Part shown: positions 23,867 through 36,024 of the stretch, in pieces
How the letters are laid out: every line of letters begins with the position of its first letter
How positions within the stretch are numbered: position 1 is the stretch's first letter
Origin: Brachypodium distachyon
Lineage: Eukaryota > Streptophyta > Magnoliopsida > Poales > Poaceae
Assembly (NCBI RefSeq): GCF_000005505.3
Contig: NC_016131.3
Coordinates: 57,335,355 to 57,399,354 of the forward strand
Direction of reading: 5' to 3'
DNA length: 64,000 nucleotides
Notes under the pieces: generated by a model
Told to the model about the DNA's origin: nothing
The model's database searches: none
Seen by the model: only the letters and a program-made list of their open reading frames with translations
Made by a program: the position numbers and the translations under genes

Positions 23867-24693
23867 CAAAAATATCTTGATTGTTGACTGAGAAATAAAC
23901 ACTCTCAAGTCTCGAATCGAAACACATCTATCCATGTAGATTGTGTTGTTAATCGTAAGTTTAAAGATCAACGAAGTCATAGTGCTGGGACGACTCAAGT
24001 GCGGAAAAATGACTCTGGGCAGGTTCCGCTTCGTGATGGGGTGAAGCGCCCCGACTACGATTTTTCAAGTATCCAATTTGAATATTTTGTAAATATGGAT
24101 GTCAAAGTTTGAAAATTTGTCTCCATTTAAAGAAACTAACGTCTTACATTGAAACAAGAGTTTTCTAGCCAGGGACAAATATACATCGTGCTTCTCGTCG
24201 TGAGCTTAAAAATTGACAGAGTCACGATGGTGGCATGACCCGCAAATCGCAAACAAGTCCGAGAAAATAACATCAGTAACAAGAATAGTTGTCCGTGAGG
24301 ATGTCAATGTTCAAGACTACTATGACCAGGGCAACAGGAATATACGAACCAATTCTCCCAGCAGAAAATTTACCTACTTACCAACGCACAGTATAACGCA
24401 ACGAAGGAACAATCTCCATGACCATGCATGACTGAGCAAATTCATGTGTGCTAGCACCATAATTGTAACAGTAATACAGCAAACTCTCAGGTATTAGTCC
24501 ACACGGAATCACGATGAAGCTGTTTAAATAGCAACCAGATGCAACAGAAGAGAAGAACCATAGTTTCTTCCCCGGTTTATTACAAGTTTCTAAATGATTC
24601 AGGATGCCGAAAGCCAGCAGAAGACTTGTTATTACAACAAACAGTTTTTTTTGTTTTCTGAATGGAAACTGCAGCACATTGTGCAATTCACAA
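23867..24693. other. 3' flank of the CNOT9 gene, shared with its downstream copy
   Basis: No gene. From about 24190 the sequence (GAGCTTAAAAATTGACA...) resembles 34107-34215 (GAGCTTGAAAATCGACA...), so the duplication that produced the pseudogene at 34-37 kb included this flank. Confidence 0.5.
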
Positions 24694-27600
24694 TTAGATG
24701 GAGCGTCGCTTGTGGCGAATTGCAGCGGCGACGAGATCACTCAATTTCTCTGGCCCGTTATCTTTCGGGACAATTTCCAGCAGTCGTTTGAGACGCTGCC
24801 GTGTTTCAGGTTCATCCTGCGTTTTAACCAAGGAAATGCAGTCAGTATTTGGTTGGATCCTTCGATCTCGCGTGACACCTGCTTCAGTGCGCCAACAATG
24901 AATTTGTGACAACAGACAGCTTTGGGAATAAGACTCACCTTGAGACAGTTATCAAACGTCCGGTCCCTCAGCACGGGAGGAATGAAACCATGCAGCGTTC
25001 CACGGGCATTGGCACTGGAGAGGGAAGAAATAAATATTGGCTGACTTGCAAAGAGGTGTGAAATGATTTCAAAATGTTGGGAATGATGGCACAAACCTAG
25101 GAATCTCCGTCAGCCTGAGGTAACAACTGATAATGTGCTTCAGTAACTTCGTGGAAGGGCGGTCAGTCAGTGATTCAACCATGTTTGCTAAAGCCCAACC
25201 CATGTCAAAGAAACGCTTAGGAGTCTCACAAAAATAGTCCAGCCCAACATCTTCGAGCAGAACCTTTTCAACAATGAAAGTAGCCGCCTGCATATACATT
25301 CACGTGATCAGTGAATCCGAGCAATGGTCATAAGAATCACCAGAGCGAGGGGCAATTTGTTATGGGGTTTATTTCTGGGACTTTGCTTCCACTTTTAACT
25401 CCACCTGCAAAGAGAGACTTAAGATCCTGCTACTCAACTTTACGTTAATTGATGGGACCAAGTGGTACAAAACTACAAATGCATCTGCTACACAAAGTAG
25501 CAGCATAACTCCGGGGAAGTCACATGTGAAATGTGCTTTGTGGATCTACATCATGATATAACACGTGAACCTGTAAATTTCTGTACAAAAATGTGACCAA
25601 CTGTGAGTTAAGTGAATAATATTGCAGTTTGAAGTACCAGCATAACTCTTTGTTGCCTCGGTTGATTATAGATTTGTGGCTCTGTGCATGTCGTTTGGAA
25701 GATGTGGGCACGTCTGTGTTGCAAAATCTTCATCGTGTGGGTGCTTAGAAGACTGTGTTGAATGGCAGAGTGACTCACTAAATGTGACCTTTCGAATCAC
25801 ACTTATCGCGTCTTCTGCCAATCAATCGACAAATACATCAACATTAAACACCCTCTGCTTGGCTGTTATATCTCTGGAACCTTATGGACTATGATTCTGG
25901 ACAATCCTTGGTTTCGACAAGAATCAACGGAAAAACTAAGGGGGAGAAGAAATGAGCTTTGATAGCCTAATTATTTGTCGCATGGCACGTACAGAAGGAA
26001 CGCAGGTTTATATGCGCCTAAGGCTCTAACTCTGATTTTCTCTCCGGTTATTGTAAGATATCATATTTTGGAGCACGGGCTCCAGCCCTAGGCCGTTTAT
26101 CTAGTCTTTTTAACTTTTCTTGTTGTTTTCTGAAAGATCGCTTGGGGAAGGTCCCTGGAGCCTAACCCCTTTTACTCGTCTTTATTTCTTATGCATTTGC
26201 ATGAAACTCTCCTGCATATAACTAATCTGCCATATTGGGTGAGCGTAGTATAATACTATAATGTACTTAACAAATAAACTTCTCAGATATCTGAGATATG
26301 TGCAACTGATAATAAGCAAAAATCTCTAGGTGGCAATATCAAAGATTATCCCGATTAAACAAGGTATAAAGCATGTCAAAATCAGGACACATGCATATTA
26401 GTATAAAGCATGTCAAGATCAGGACTGACAGTCAAGTGATGCAAGCTGAGAACACGATTATGTTCCATGTAAACTTATGGCTAAACAGACTAAAGATTAA
26501 AGGTGGTTTACATATCACAGATTTTGGCATGAAACAGGTACTTGTTTCTTATATCTTTGGACTGAAACTTGAATCTATAAGTCAGGATTTAAATTTTGAA
26601 GCAAAATCTGGAGAAAAACTATGCATAAATACGTGTAAATCAATTAAGCCATTTTATGACTTTAAATTACATTTAGCTTATTTTTCTAACTGGGCCATGG
26701 GTATCCCATGGGACTGTGAACCTGGTGGGGGCAGGGATGGGAGAGAATTCTCCGCGTTATTTTCCTAATAAATTATATGATATGGCTGAGCATAAGCAGA
26801 ATATGATAAAATTTTACATTACAATTAAGGTGGTTAGCTACATACAGTTTTTGAAAGCTCGTCGCCTATCTCCATGATATTGAAGCACAAAGAAATGACT
26901 CCTGATCCCAGCAGAAAATTGATAACTTCGGCATCCTTATCCTGCATGCACATATCAAAATGAAAAGAGACATTGCAGGATTAGCATTGACAAAAACAAA
27001 CAGGGGCTTTAGTATGTTATGATGCACTTAAACAAAGCGAAGGGCAAGACTGAGGAGCAAGTGCAACAAAAGAAGTTTATTCTTTCAATCAAGGCTTAAT
27101 TTCTTAGATACAGCTGTAAATTTTGGTTCGAGATACATCAACAGTTTCATATGGATAGCATAAAATCTTGAATCATCAAGTTCATAATCATCGGTATTAC
27201 TGGGTTATCCAGATTGTTTCCTTGAGTTAAGCTAAAAAAAAAGATTGTTTCCTTGAGAAAGCACAAAAGCCTTGATTATCGTTACATTAATATATGAATT
27301 GGTTGCAAGTCTAAGAGACATTCCAATGGAACACCCATGCCATGGTCCCACACAACGTTGCAGGCATTGAAAGAGAAAATCAGTAAACACCGACCCCAGC
27401 AGATAGATGGACATGTTGGACAGGGACGGCACAACAGCTCGGACATGTTGCTACCAGGTCATCCAGTTAGTAAAATCCATTATATAAGGATGCCATGTAT
27501 CTCATAATTAATCATGCAAGAACAAGTATCTACCATCTATTTGTTATCTCAGCCCACCATATTCTCCCATCCCAACCTATGGCTATCTCCCACCTCCATA

Positions 27601-29752
27601 GACCCTAGTCTCCTTGTTAAACTCGTTTAAGCAGAATATGATAAAAAGTTACATTGCAATTAAGGTTCAAAACATTTGAAGCTAGGCTAATTATTCATGT
27701 TACCAGCACTCGAGAACTATATCATGTGGTGAAAACCTTGATATTTACCTATGTTTGGATCAGGTAATTTGAAGGTAGACTAAGGGTTCACTAGACTCTG
27801 CTAAACACGTAGTAAAAAATTATCCAAGAAGTAGAAGATAATAAGTTGTGAATGGGATCAATTTTCTCTATCTAGCATTCTAGTGTAAGGCAATGTAAAG
27901 AATGTAGACTTCCAGCCTTCCAGGTGAATTACCTTAACAAGAGCACCAATTACGGCCAAAGTGGCAAGCCGCAAGTACTCAAAAGGCTTGGACTTGTCGA
28001 CGGTTTGCAGAAATGGGTATAAGTACTGCGGAATACAAGCTGAAAACAACAAAATAAAAGGAAAAGTAAATCACTAATACCAAGAAATCCAAAATCTAAG
28101 GTATTATAGAAGTTAAAAACAGACACTCTAAATTTTTGTGTGAAAAAAGTCAGATATCATATACCAGCTAATGTCTACCAGAAAATGGTGAGACGAAAAT
28201 ATTTAGGGAAAAGGAAGATAATTGATGATGCAATCTAACAGTGTATTCAATCTCTGACGATATGCATAGTCATGCTCATTACCATTTACAAACAGAGTCC
28301 TAGTCTCAGGGTGTGATGCAACACACTGCAATAATAATAATAAAAGAGGTTATGACATAAAATATAATATGGGAAGTTAAAGTGATAATGAAGAAACATA
28401 AAAAAAACTTCTACTTGCAGAGCAATATGCGACCAACAACCAAATGTTTTTGCTATCATTTTCTGCCTAAAAGTTTACCTGAAAAAGTGTGAGTGCATAG
28501 CAGACTCGATTCGATGCAGCCTGCATTAAATTTGGGGATGAAAGAGCAGGGTAGATTTCTACAATCTCCTGTTTAATTTTCCAAGAAGCCAAAAATATCG
28601 GTGAGAAAGAAAAGATGTCAAAACTTAAATAGAAGGTTTTTTAAAGAAAATTTAAATAGAAGGTATGACACAGTTCCTTTGTTATATTGAGTATTGACAA
28701 TAACTGTTATGGTCACCAACTGCATGCAAATTGAGTACGACCAAGAACAACTGACCTCGATAACATACTGGACACAAAACACAATTAATGAAATAGGCTC
28801 AAAACATACCCGGAGCAGCTCGGAAATTATGCCTCTCGAGTGCCACAACAGCAGAGCCAGATCCTCAACCGTCTCTGTCTTCTGAAGTTGCCATAAACAA
28901 CATTATACATTAAATTTTTCTCTTGATGATGTAGCGTGCCAATGAGTGCATATACAACTTATCATGTTTTAGCTCAAAACCATTCCTGAATTAATCAACC
29001 ACATAAGAACTGAAGATAAATCAGTTGGTAAAAGATAAAAAAAAGCACATCTCATCATCAAAGCAGCACCACTTGACAAGCGAAATTTCATTCAGTTTGG
29101 AATGGATTCCTATCCCTGAAAAACTATTTCAGTATAACAGTATGCAATTTAGGCATTGAACATGCCTATTATAGTGCATAAATAAACAAAAAATTATTTG
29201 ATGATGTAGCAATGGAGACATTTGTCATAGAACTGATTCAATAAAAATAGTCATAGGATGAGAACTTAAAAGTTTTGCACTTGCCAAAGTATGGGAGAAC
29301 AACTATTAGAGACAACCATCAAATCTATACTAAGCAATTGAAGGTGTTCCATAAATAATATCTAGTTTGAGAACTTTGGTTTCGTGCAATACACTAGCAA
29401 TTGGGGATTTTTTTTGGTGTGCGTGTGGGGGTGGGGGGAGGGGGGGTACACGAAGATTTAGGAAAGTTCAATTTGTTCCTCGAGAGATGCGCTAATCAGA
29501 AAAATGCAAGCACACATGGATCACCTTGGAGAGCTCAAGGAGGGCTTTCTCCCGTAGATCTGAGTTGAAGATATTTCGCACCAACTGCCCCACAATTGCC
29601 ATGGGTTCGTGCTTTGCCTCCTGCACCACCTTAGTACCACCTCTTCTCCCTCTCGCCGGAGAACGAGACAAATGCAAAGACTTGGAGGAGGAGGAGGAGG
29701 AGGAGGAGAAGGTGGAGGGGGCCATGTAGAGGGGGGATGTAATCTTTTCCAT
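24694..29752 (-). CDS. CCR4-NOT transcription complex subunit 9 (RCD1/CNOT9) homologue
   Basis: Nine minus-strand exons join in frame to 341 residues: 29752-29525, 28881-28810, 28568-28479, 28325-28283, 28039-27933, 26941-26846, 25287-25097, 25014-24939 and 24816-24694 (TAA). CNOT9 is an armadillo-type scaffold of the cytoplasmic deadenylase complex that binds NOT1 and recruits repressors to mRNAs. Family marks: KALLELSK (end of exon 1), [52 protein letters not shown] and [13 protein letters not shown]. The N-terminus has a serine run coded by a (TCC)n repeat near 29689-29712. Translation could start at M1 or at M10 (MAPSTF). The sequence is clearly diverged from canonical plant CNOT9, for example [10 protein letters not shown] where LAPLLWNSFG is usual. 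Broken copies of it fill 31-39 kb. Confidence 0.9.
29427..29446 (+). repeat. G-run cluster in CNOT9 intron 1 (G-quadruplex candidate)
   Basis: Three runs of five, six and seven G are separated by single bases, on the template strand of the CNOT9 gene, about 80 bases past exon 1. The same site in the copies carries runs of 16 G and 10 G (37521-37536 and 37726-37735). Confidence 0.8.
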
Positions 29753-31027
29753 TTAACGAAGGAAACTAAAATACAAGGATTTTCTTGTATCAAGATTAGT
29801 CACTCTTACCACTTCCTCTCTTGCTCTTAGAGGGGATTTTATACGTGAAATAATCCTGGTTTGCACCCACCGTGTGGGGGAATGATCTGTGGGCTACAAC
29901 AAACTTTTCCGTTTTCTCACGAAAAAGTATGTAATCAGTTTTGGTAGCTTTTGCGTTGTTTATTCGGTTTTGTCTTTAGCGTAACAAACATAGAGTTCAC
30001 GTCACGAAATAAGTTTAGTAATTTAGTCTGCAATCGTCCACTTTATGGATTGTGTTTTCTGCATTCTATACCATTTACAATTACACTACTATTTTAACTA
30101 TAGATCTGTGATGAGACTGCCACATTTGCACAAATAATGTTGTGCATAATGGCTTGTCCATGCTTTCACTTGTAGTTTTGAACATTTTAAATCTGTGGAT
30201 CTTTTTTCCTTCACTTGCTCATGGAGAATGCAAACTATTACAAATTTTGCTTCTTTAAACTTGCCATGTTAAGTTGTAACTCTTCAACCTGGTCACTTCA
30301 TCCATACCTGTCCACACCCATATCCGATGTACATCATTTTATAATAAGATCTATTGTTGGGATCTCCGCTCCAACACTTCCATTCTTATTCTTAAGCATC
30401 GATAGTATATGATGCTTGCATAACATATCCTATTTAATTGTGACAAAATGAAACAGTGGTGGCAATGAGGACATTTATTTATTTTCCTAAGAACAGATAA
30501 TCTAAATCAATGCAACCATTTCAAAATTTATTTATTTCCGGGAGGACTGTGAAGATAATACAAATAAAGATGCTTTTTTGTTAACAAATATTATTTACAG
30601 CAGGGTCATATAAGTTCTCTTTAATATACAAATAAATCATACATGATAATAAAAAGATAAATTACATAAAGAAACCAATGCATTTTCTGGTTATTCAATA
30701 AGCATGTATTCATGTCTACTTTACGTATTATTCACCCATGTTTCTGGTACTAGGTGCGTTTATGTTGGACAAGAACAACTATTCCTAAATTCACTATACT
30801 CGCATATTATTCACTCAAAACGGTGTATCACTATATCACGATTTATTTCATGAGATCTGTGGACAAATTCATCTAAACTAGGTAAAACATAATAATCAAC
30901 GAAGATGTTACCATAATCAACTTAAAGCAGCTTAAGAGAGCCGATTACTATTGAAATAATACATCAAGTTGAATAAGAGATGGTGTAATAATAGATAGTT
31001 TAGGAGGAAAAATTTGAAATAAAATAC
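29753..31027 (-). promoter_or_regulatory. CNOT9 promoter/5' leader, then AT-rich intergenic DNA
   Basis: About 29753-30115 is the 5' leader and promoter. It is recognisably repeated in both arms of the palindrome at 38 kb, for example the GTTTTGTCTTTAGC and CACGAAATAAGTTT strings. From 30.2 to 31.0 kb I see AT-rich DNA with no gene. Confidence 0.55.
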
Positions 31028-31150
31028 CTTATGTAGCTCAGAAAGAGCATTTCAATTGAGCTCTGGATCTAACAAATCATGAAGAAGATGCTCCAAAGCA
31101 ATTCGCTCATCAGAAGTAGCAACCTTGCTGCTCAACATTGCATTCAACAT
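31028..31150 (-). pseudogene. isolated CNOT9-like exon-1 relic
   Basis: The minus-strand frame from an ATG at 31150 reads MLNAMLSSKVATSDERIALEH in outline, then LLHDLLDPELN, a TGA, and NALSELHK, followed by a GT donor (31027). The DLLDPEL.ENAL.ELSK pattern and the exon end match CNOT9 exon 1. The stop replaces the conserved Arg after PEL. It resembles canonical CNOT9 more closely than the 29.5-kb gene does. No other exon of it was found nearby. Confidence 0.6.
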
Positions 31151-32459
31151 AAGAGGGCATATATAATCATATGAGGCATTCCCATCAAAAAAAAAAATCA
31201 TATGAGGCACAGCACCAAGAGAAACGATTTTGAATGCTTATACCAGAATGAAATGCAACAACTATGGGATTAAAATAGCTACAGCAAGATTTCCCGAGCA
31301 CAAAGTAACGGAAACAAATTTATGTGCTTCTTCATTGGTGTCATAAGCAAGCAATGACGCTATCTATTCATCATAATCTTTCACCAAACAAATGGTCATC
31401 ACGTTGTCAGTTTCTTCTTTGATTTGTTGTAGTAAAGAAAATGAGAAATCTAAAATCCCGCAAAAAGGCACTACATAACTCTACCATTGATTGGCACAAT
31501 GGGCAGCAAATAGTATCAGGTTTACATATCGTTTGCATGTTATTCTTATCTCATCACGACACAGATGTGGTCCATTTATTGTTTTCATGTTTGTAGCACG
31601 GTTTAATTGCTTTCTAGAGAATAATGTACCATCCTATATGATCATGCAAGTTTCTTTTTTTTCGAGAATATCATGCAAGTTTCTAGAATCTTGGTATAGC
31701 ACCATGTTAAATTCCACTACACTTTCTCCTAATTGAGGCCAGCAGGGGTGCAGCTGGGCCCCAGGCAACCAGGCCCATGGCCCATGGTGTAAGACTGCAT
31801 TCAGCCCACCTATTCTTCTCGCAGCAGGCTCCTTTACCTCTTTAGGCACCCAGTTCAAACCCAGCCCAGCACAGTACTGAACAGGTTCAGAGTGGAGGAA
31901 GAACCAGATCCATATGATCGGAAATTAGGAGTAACAAACGTAAAAACGTGAGAGTATGCTCGGTCGTAATTGTCTCGGGAGTTCGGGTTCTAGTGATCTC
32001 GGGAAAAAAGAAAATAACTGAAGAAACACATGAGAATTATTTTAAAAACAATACACATTTTTGCAATGTGGGCAAAAGAACAGTGAATTTTGGGCAGTAC
32101 AGTTTACTATATTAGCTCCTTGATTTTAAATCAAGCCACAGATATAATATCTTTCCTAGAAATTTTGGATTACTACAGTTCATTCTCACATATGTAGGGT
32201 TTTTACTGAATTCTTCTAAAACATCAAATACTATTTTTAATCATTATTTCAAAACATACAAGGTCATGGCGGTAGAAAGAGCGAAAGATGGAGACACACG
32301 GTGCTTCTCGAGCTCGCCGCGACGCCTTCATCATCATCTATCGGCACTAAGTCAAGACACCATAAGCTATGAAATTTAGCTATAATTTGTTATGCCTAGA
32401 CCATGAGGTATGTAGCTACGTGTGCTTAATGTTTGGTCCAAGGGCTTGGTCGAATCCTG
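31151..32459. other. intergenic DNA, no gene seen
   Basis: AT-rich with short frames. The string AATTGAGGCCAG at about 31732 is shared with the repeats at 32.47 and 46.24 kb and may be another decayed copy of them. Confidence 0.4.
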
Positions 32460-33020
32460 GCTCGCCAATTGAGGCCAGGGTGTGTTTTCAAAACAAAACA
32501 AAAAAATCTCAATTGCCTCATAGAATCCTTACTCGAGGGCTAAAGGCAAATGCAATACCCGGAACACATCTGGGCTTCAGAAGGTAAATTAACGACGAAA
32601 CTATGAGGGGGAAAATGAGCCAATCAAACAAATCCCTATCCAATACCTGGAGCAAACTTGATTGCTGTCGAGTCTGGAGCGTCCTCCCTGGAAACTTGCC
32701 AAGCTCAATCAGCGAGTTCGACTCCTTCACCTACCCGCCCCTGATTGAATCGCTTGGCGGCGCCGCCGCGAGGCGGAGGTAGGAGGGCTCATCAACTACC
32801 GGTTGTTCGTCTCGCGAGGCCAGCCACCGGGATGGGATGCGGACTCCCCGCGAGGCGCCGCACCGCCGCCATTCGCCTTCCGGTTCGATGCATCAAAGGG
32901 GAAAAGCGCTTCGTCTTTCTTTTTTGCTTTCTTGATTTTGAAACTGGAAAAGCGCTTAGTCTTCCTGATGCGCTTTGTGGAAAGCAACTACGCTTCGAGA
33001 GGTCGAAAGCGTAAAGTTGG
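32460..33020. repeat. dispersed repeat, copy A (paralogous to 46.24-46.79 kb)
   Basis: Shares ordered blocks with 46240-46790: AATTGAGGCCAGGG, a GAGCAAACTTG/GCAGCAAACTTG segment, TCCTCC.TGGAAAC, GGCGCCGCCGCG.GGCGGAGG, the ACCGGTTGTT block and a final GGAAAGC...AAAGCGTAAA. The two ends look like an old mobile element or a captured promoter/first exon. No protein is recognisable. Confidence 0.6.
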
Positions 33021-34106
33021 GCAGTGAAAGCGGAATCTCGTGGCCCGCTTTCCCATTTTGTTATTCTTTTCTGCGAATCACTTGCACATCGTCTCAAATA
33101 ATACAGCCAATCGTATGTAAACATGAAAAAAAAACAAGCAAATAGTTGACCCCTTCCAGCAAGTAATCCTGGAAGGTTTGCACATTCAGTCACCCCTCAA
33201 GAAATCTGTGTGCAAAACGATAACAATAGCTTCTTTACTGCAAACAAGTAATCCTCGATCAGTTTCCACAATCAGTCACCCCCGGCCTCCAGAAAGCTTT
33301 CAGCATCTACAGCTTACAACTCTTTAACAGAAGAAACAAAAGGAATGGTTCAAAAGAAACAACCCACAAGTTCAGTGGCAACCAGATTCCGAGAATCACT
33401 TCTCATGTACTACTCTCTTTTAAGGTGTTTCAGGAGTATACAGATCAGATGGAACTGTGATTCTGTTACTGTTTTAGATTGGGAAATATCCACGCAACGT
33501 TGAGGTGCCGAACAATATGACATGCCTGGAAAAATGCTAACCAATACATTGTCGCGGCATTGTCATGTGATCAGATACCTGATCCAGCTCACAAGCTAAC
33601 CCATTGTAGGATTTTCATAAAATGCGATTGCTGGCTAGTAGCCACCCTAAGGACTAAAGGACTTCTGTAAAACAAACCTCAGGGAGCCGGAGCCAGCAGT
33701 CTCTGAGTCTATCTTGCCTCCTCCAACGGTCCAACCCCAGGCACCATCTTGGTGCTTAGCTCTCCCACTAAGCACCAAGTGAGGTTGAAGGCCAAGAGTA
33801 TATCCTGAGCTCCAACGGTCGGTCGGTCACACGGAAAGAGGCTTGCTAGGGCTTTGATCTTCATAAGCCAAAGAAAGAGACCAAACTAGTGTGGCAATTT
33901 GGAGAACAGAGAAGCACAGGCCGGCGATTCTGCTGTGTTGCATGCTGCCACAGTGTCTACTTCAATTGAAAGAATCGTCTAGCCACCTTGCAATGTGTGT
34001 TCCTCTTTCTCTCAAGTAGCCGCAGCTATTTTATTGATCTCACCACACAGATGTGCTACAACTATTTTATTATCTCACAGCAAAACAATGTATCGCAGAC
34101 TGAGCT
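33021..34106. other. intergenic DNA, no gene seen
   Basis: No coding exon was recognised. The sequence carries several short repeats of TTGGTGCTTAG/AGCACCAAG type around 33750-33780, able to form a small hairpin. Confidence 0.4.
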
Positions 34107-34219
34107 TGAAAATCGACAAGGTCACCACAATCGGACAACAATATAATCACAGATAAGTGTAAGACAATGGCATCAGGGCAATAGGCTCCAACTCTCCAAC
34201 AAGAAACTCTACCTACTGT

Positions 34220-34370
34220 CCAATGCAAGGTGCTTAAGGTAGTGCTACAAAATTAAACCGGTTTATTCTCAAGGACCAGTCCTTATTTCTATACTAGAGG
34301 TGCCTAATTAAGCACCAGACAAAAGCCGGTTTATTTTGTGCAAGCACCTCTCTAAACACCTTGCATTGAA
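34220..34370. mobile_element. small MITE-like inverted repeat element
   Basis: CAATGCAAGGTG (34221-34232) is inverted at 34358-34369 (CACCTTGCATTG). Inner parts also pair loosely (GGTGCTTAA against TTAAGCACC). No clear TSD was found, so the boundaries are approximate. Confidence 0.5.
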
Positions 34371-34822
34371 CATGCCCTTACAAACGCAAGTTGTAACCCG
34401 AAAACAAAGAAATCTCCATAAGAGGCAATTTATTATGTCCAACCAAAATTTTAAACAGTAACATAGCAAACTCTCCGTTATCGGTCCACCCGGAATTACA
34501 ATGAAGCTGTTCTACTGTTGTTATCTTCTGGGACAATAGCCAACAGTTGTTTGAGACACTGCTGTTTGCAGGGTCATCCTGTGTTTTAAGCAAGGAAATA
34601 CAGTCAGTATTTGGTTGGATCCTTCGATCTAGTCTACTTCAGTGGACAGGCAATGATAGTGCGATAACAGACAGCTTGGAAGAAAGACCCACCTTGAGTC
34701 AGCTATCGGATGTCCCATTTCTAAGCACACTACGAAGGAAAAATTTCAGCCCTGCACAGGCCCTGCATTGGAGGGGGCAAAGAAACAAAAATCAGCGACT
34801 TGACAAGAAGTACACGTGTTAA

Positions 34823-35532
34823 GGGCCTGTTAGGCATCCCTCTACTCCATTAAATCTGTCAACTCCGCTCCCAAACCTCAATTCCACGCTCCTTGGTCCA
34901 AATCTGGATTTTTCCAATCCTGTTTGGGACAGCGCTCCACTCCGCCCGAATATTCCTCAGCAGACAACCACGAAGAACTTCACCATGGCTACCATGGCTG
35001 CTGCCCATCTCCCCGCCACTCCCGCGCTGTTCCCTCCCTGCACGAGTTTTGCACTTCTTCAACCCCACCTCGCCGTTCCACGCGGGTTGCATGGCCGATA
35101 GGTCGCGGACGGCACGAGGAGGACTGCTGAGCCGTCGCCGGAGCGGCAGCTGCCTTGAGCGCCTTGTCCCGAGCCGCTTGTTCTGCTTGACGAGGCGGCG
35201 GCAGGAGATTCCAGGGGGTGAGGAGCTCGGCGGCGGGATTTGCTGGAGGGGGAAGCGCGGCGGCGGCGGCGAGAGCTCCTGAGGAGGGAGAAGAGCGGAG
35301 GAGACGAGCTGATGGGAGAGAAATAGAACGAGATAACAATTCGGGAAAGGTCGAGGGCATCGAACAGGTAAGTTCGGGGCTGGCGTTGGCAACATTTTTG
35401 TAAGTTTGCCGAACTCTCCGATTTGCGGGGTGCTCCACTCCGCGATTTTTGATCCACGGAGTTAAACCGTTCGGCCTAGCTCTGCCAAATCCGCACGGGG
35501 AGCCGGGAGTCGGAGGATTTCCGAACAGCTTC
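34823..35532. mobile_element. Harbinger-type non-autonomous element inside CNOT9 pseudogene 1
   Basis: The left end GGGCCTGTTAGGCATCCCTC pairs with GAAGCTGTTCGGAAATCCTC read from the right. TAA flanks both sides (34820-34822 and 35533-35535), the PIF/Harbinger TSD. It is 710 bp, GC-rich inside, and has no transposase. The open frames on both strands have no recognisable product. Confidence 0.85.
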
Positions 35533-35931
35533 TAAATATTCGCAATACCGGGAATGAGAGCACAAGCCTAAGATAATCTGTCATCCTAAGTTAACAATAA
35601 AGTGCTTCAGTAACCTCATGGAAGGTTGACTAGTCAGTGAAATAACCATGTGTGCTAAAGCAGAATGCATCTGAAAAAAAACACTCAGGATTCAGGAGTG
35701 GCATAAACGTAGTACATATAAATAAAACTGAACAAATTTGTCACAGAATTAACACTGAACAAATTTGTCATGGAACTGGTTCAATAAAAAATAGTCAAAC
35801 CACAACAGCTTCGAAGTTATGCACTTGCCGAAGTTTGGGAGAACAACTATCAAGCACAAGAACCAAATTTACAACAAGCAAATGTTCCATAAGTAAAAAC
35901 ATCTAGTCTGAGAGCTCTGCTTGCCTCGACG

Positions 35932-36024
35932 GTGATGTCTTGATCAGGATATAGTATAGAAGGCGATGTCCTGATCAGGATATAGTATAGAATGCGATGA
36001 CTTGATCAGGATATAGTGTATAGG
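35932..36024 (+). repeat. 31-bp minisatellite, three copies
   Basis: TGATCAGGATATAGT recurs at 35941, 35972 and 36003, each preceded by a GATG(T/A)C-like block. Each unit holds the palindrome TGATCA. It lies in the intron-1 remnant of CNOT9 pseudogene 1. Confidence 0.9.

Noticed and set aside
34859..35457. Frames of 130-178 codons on both strands
   Set aside because: They lie wholly within the Harbinger element (34823-35532), overlap each other and have no recognisable motif.
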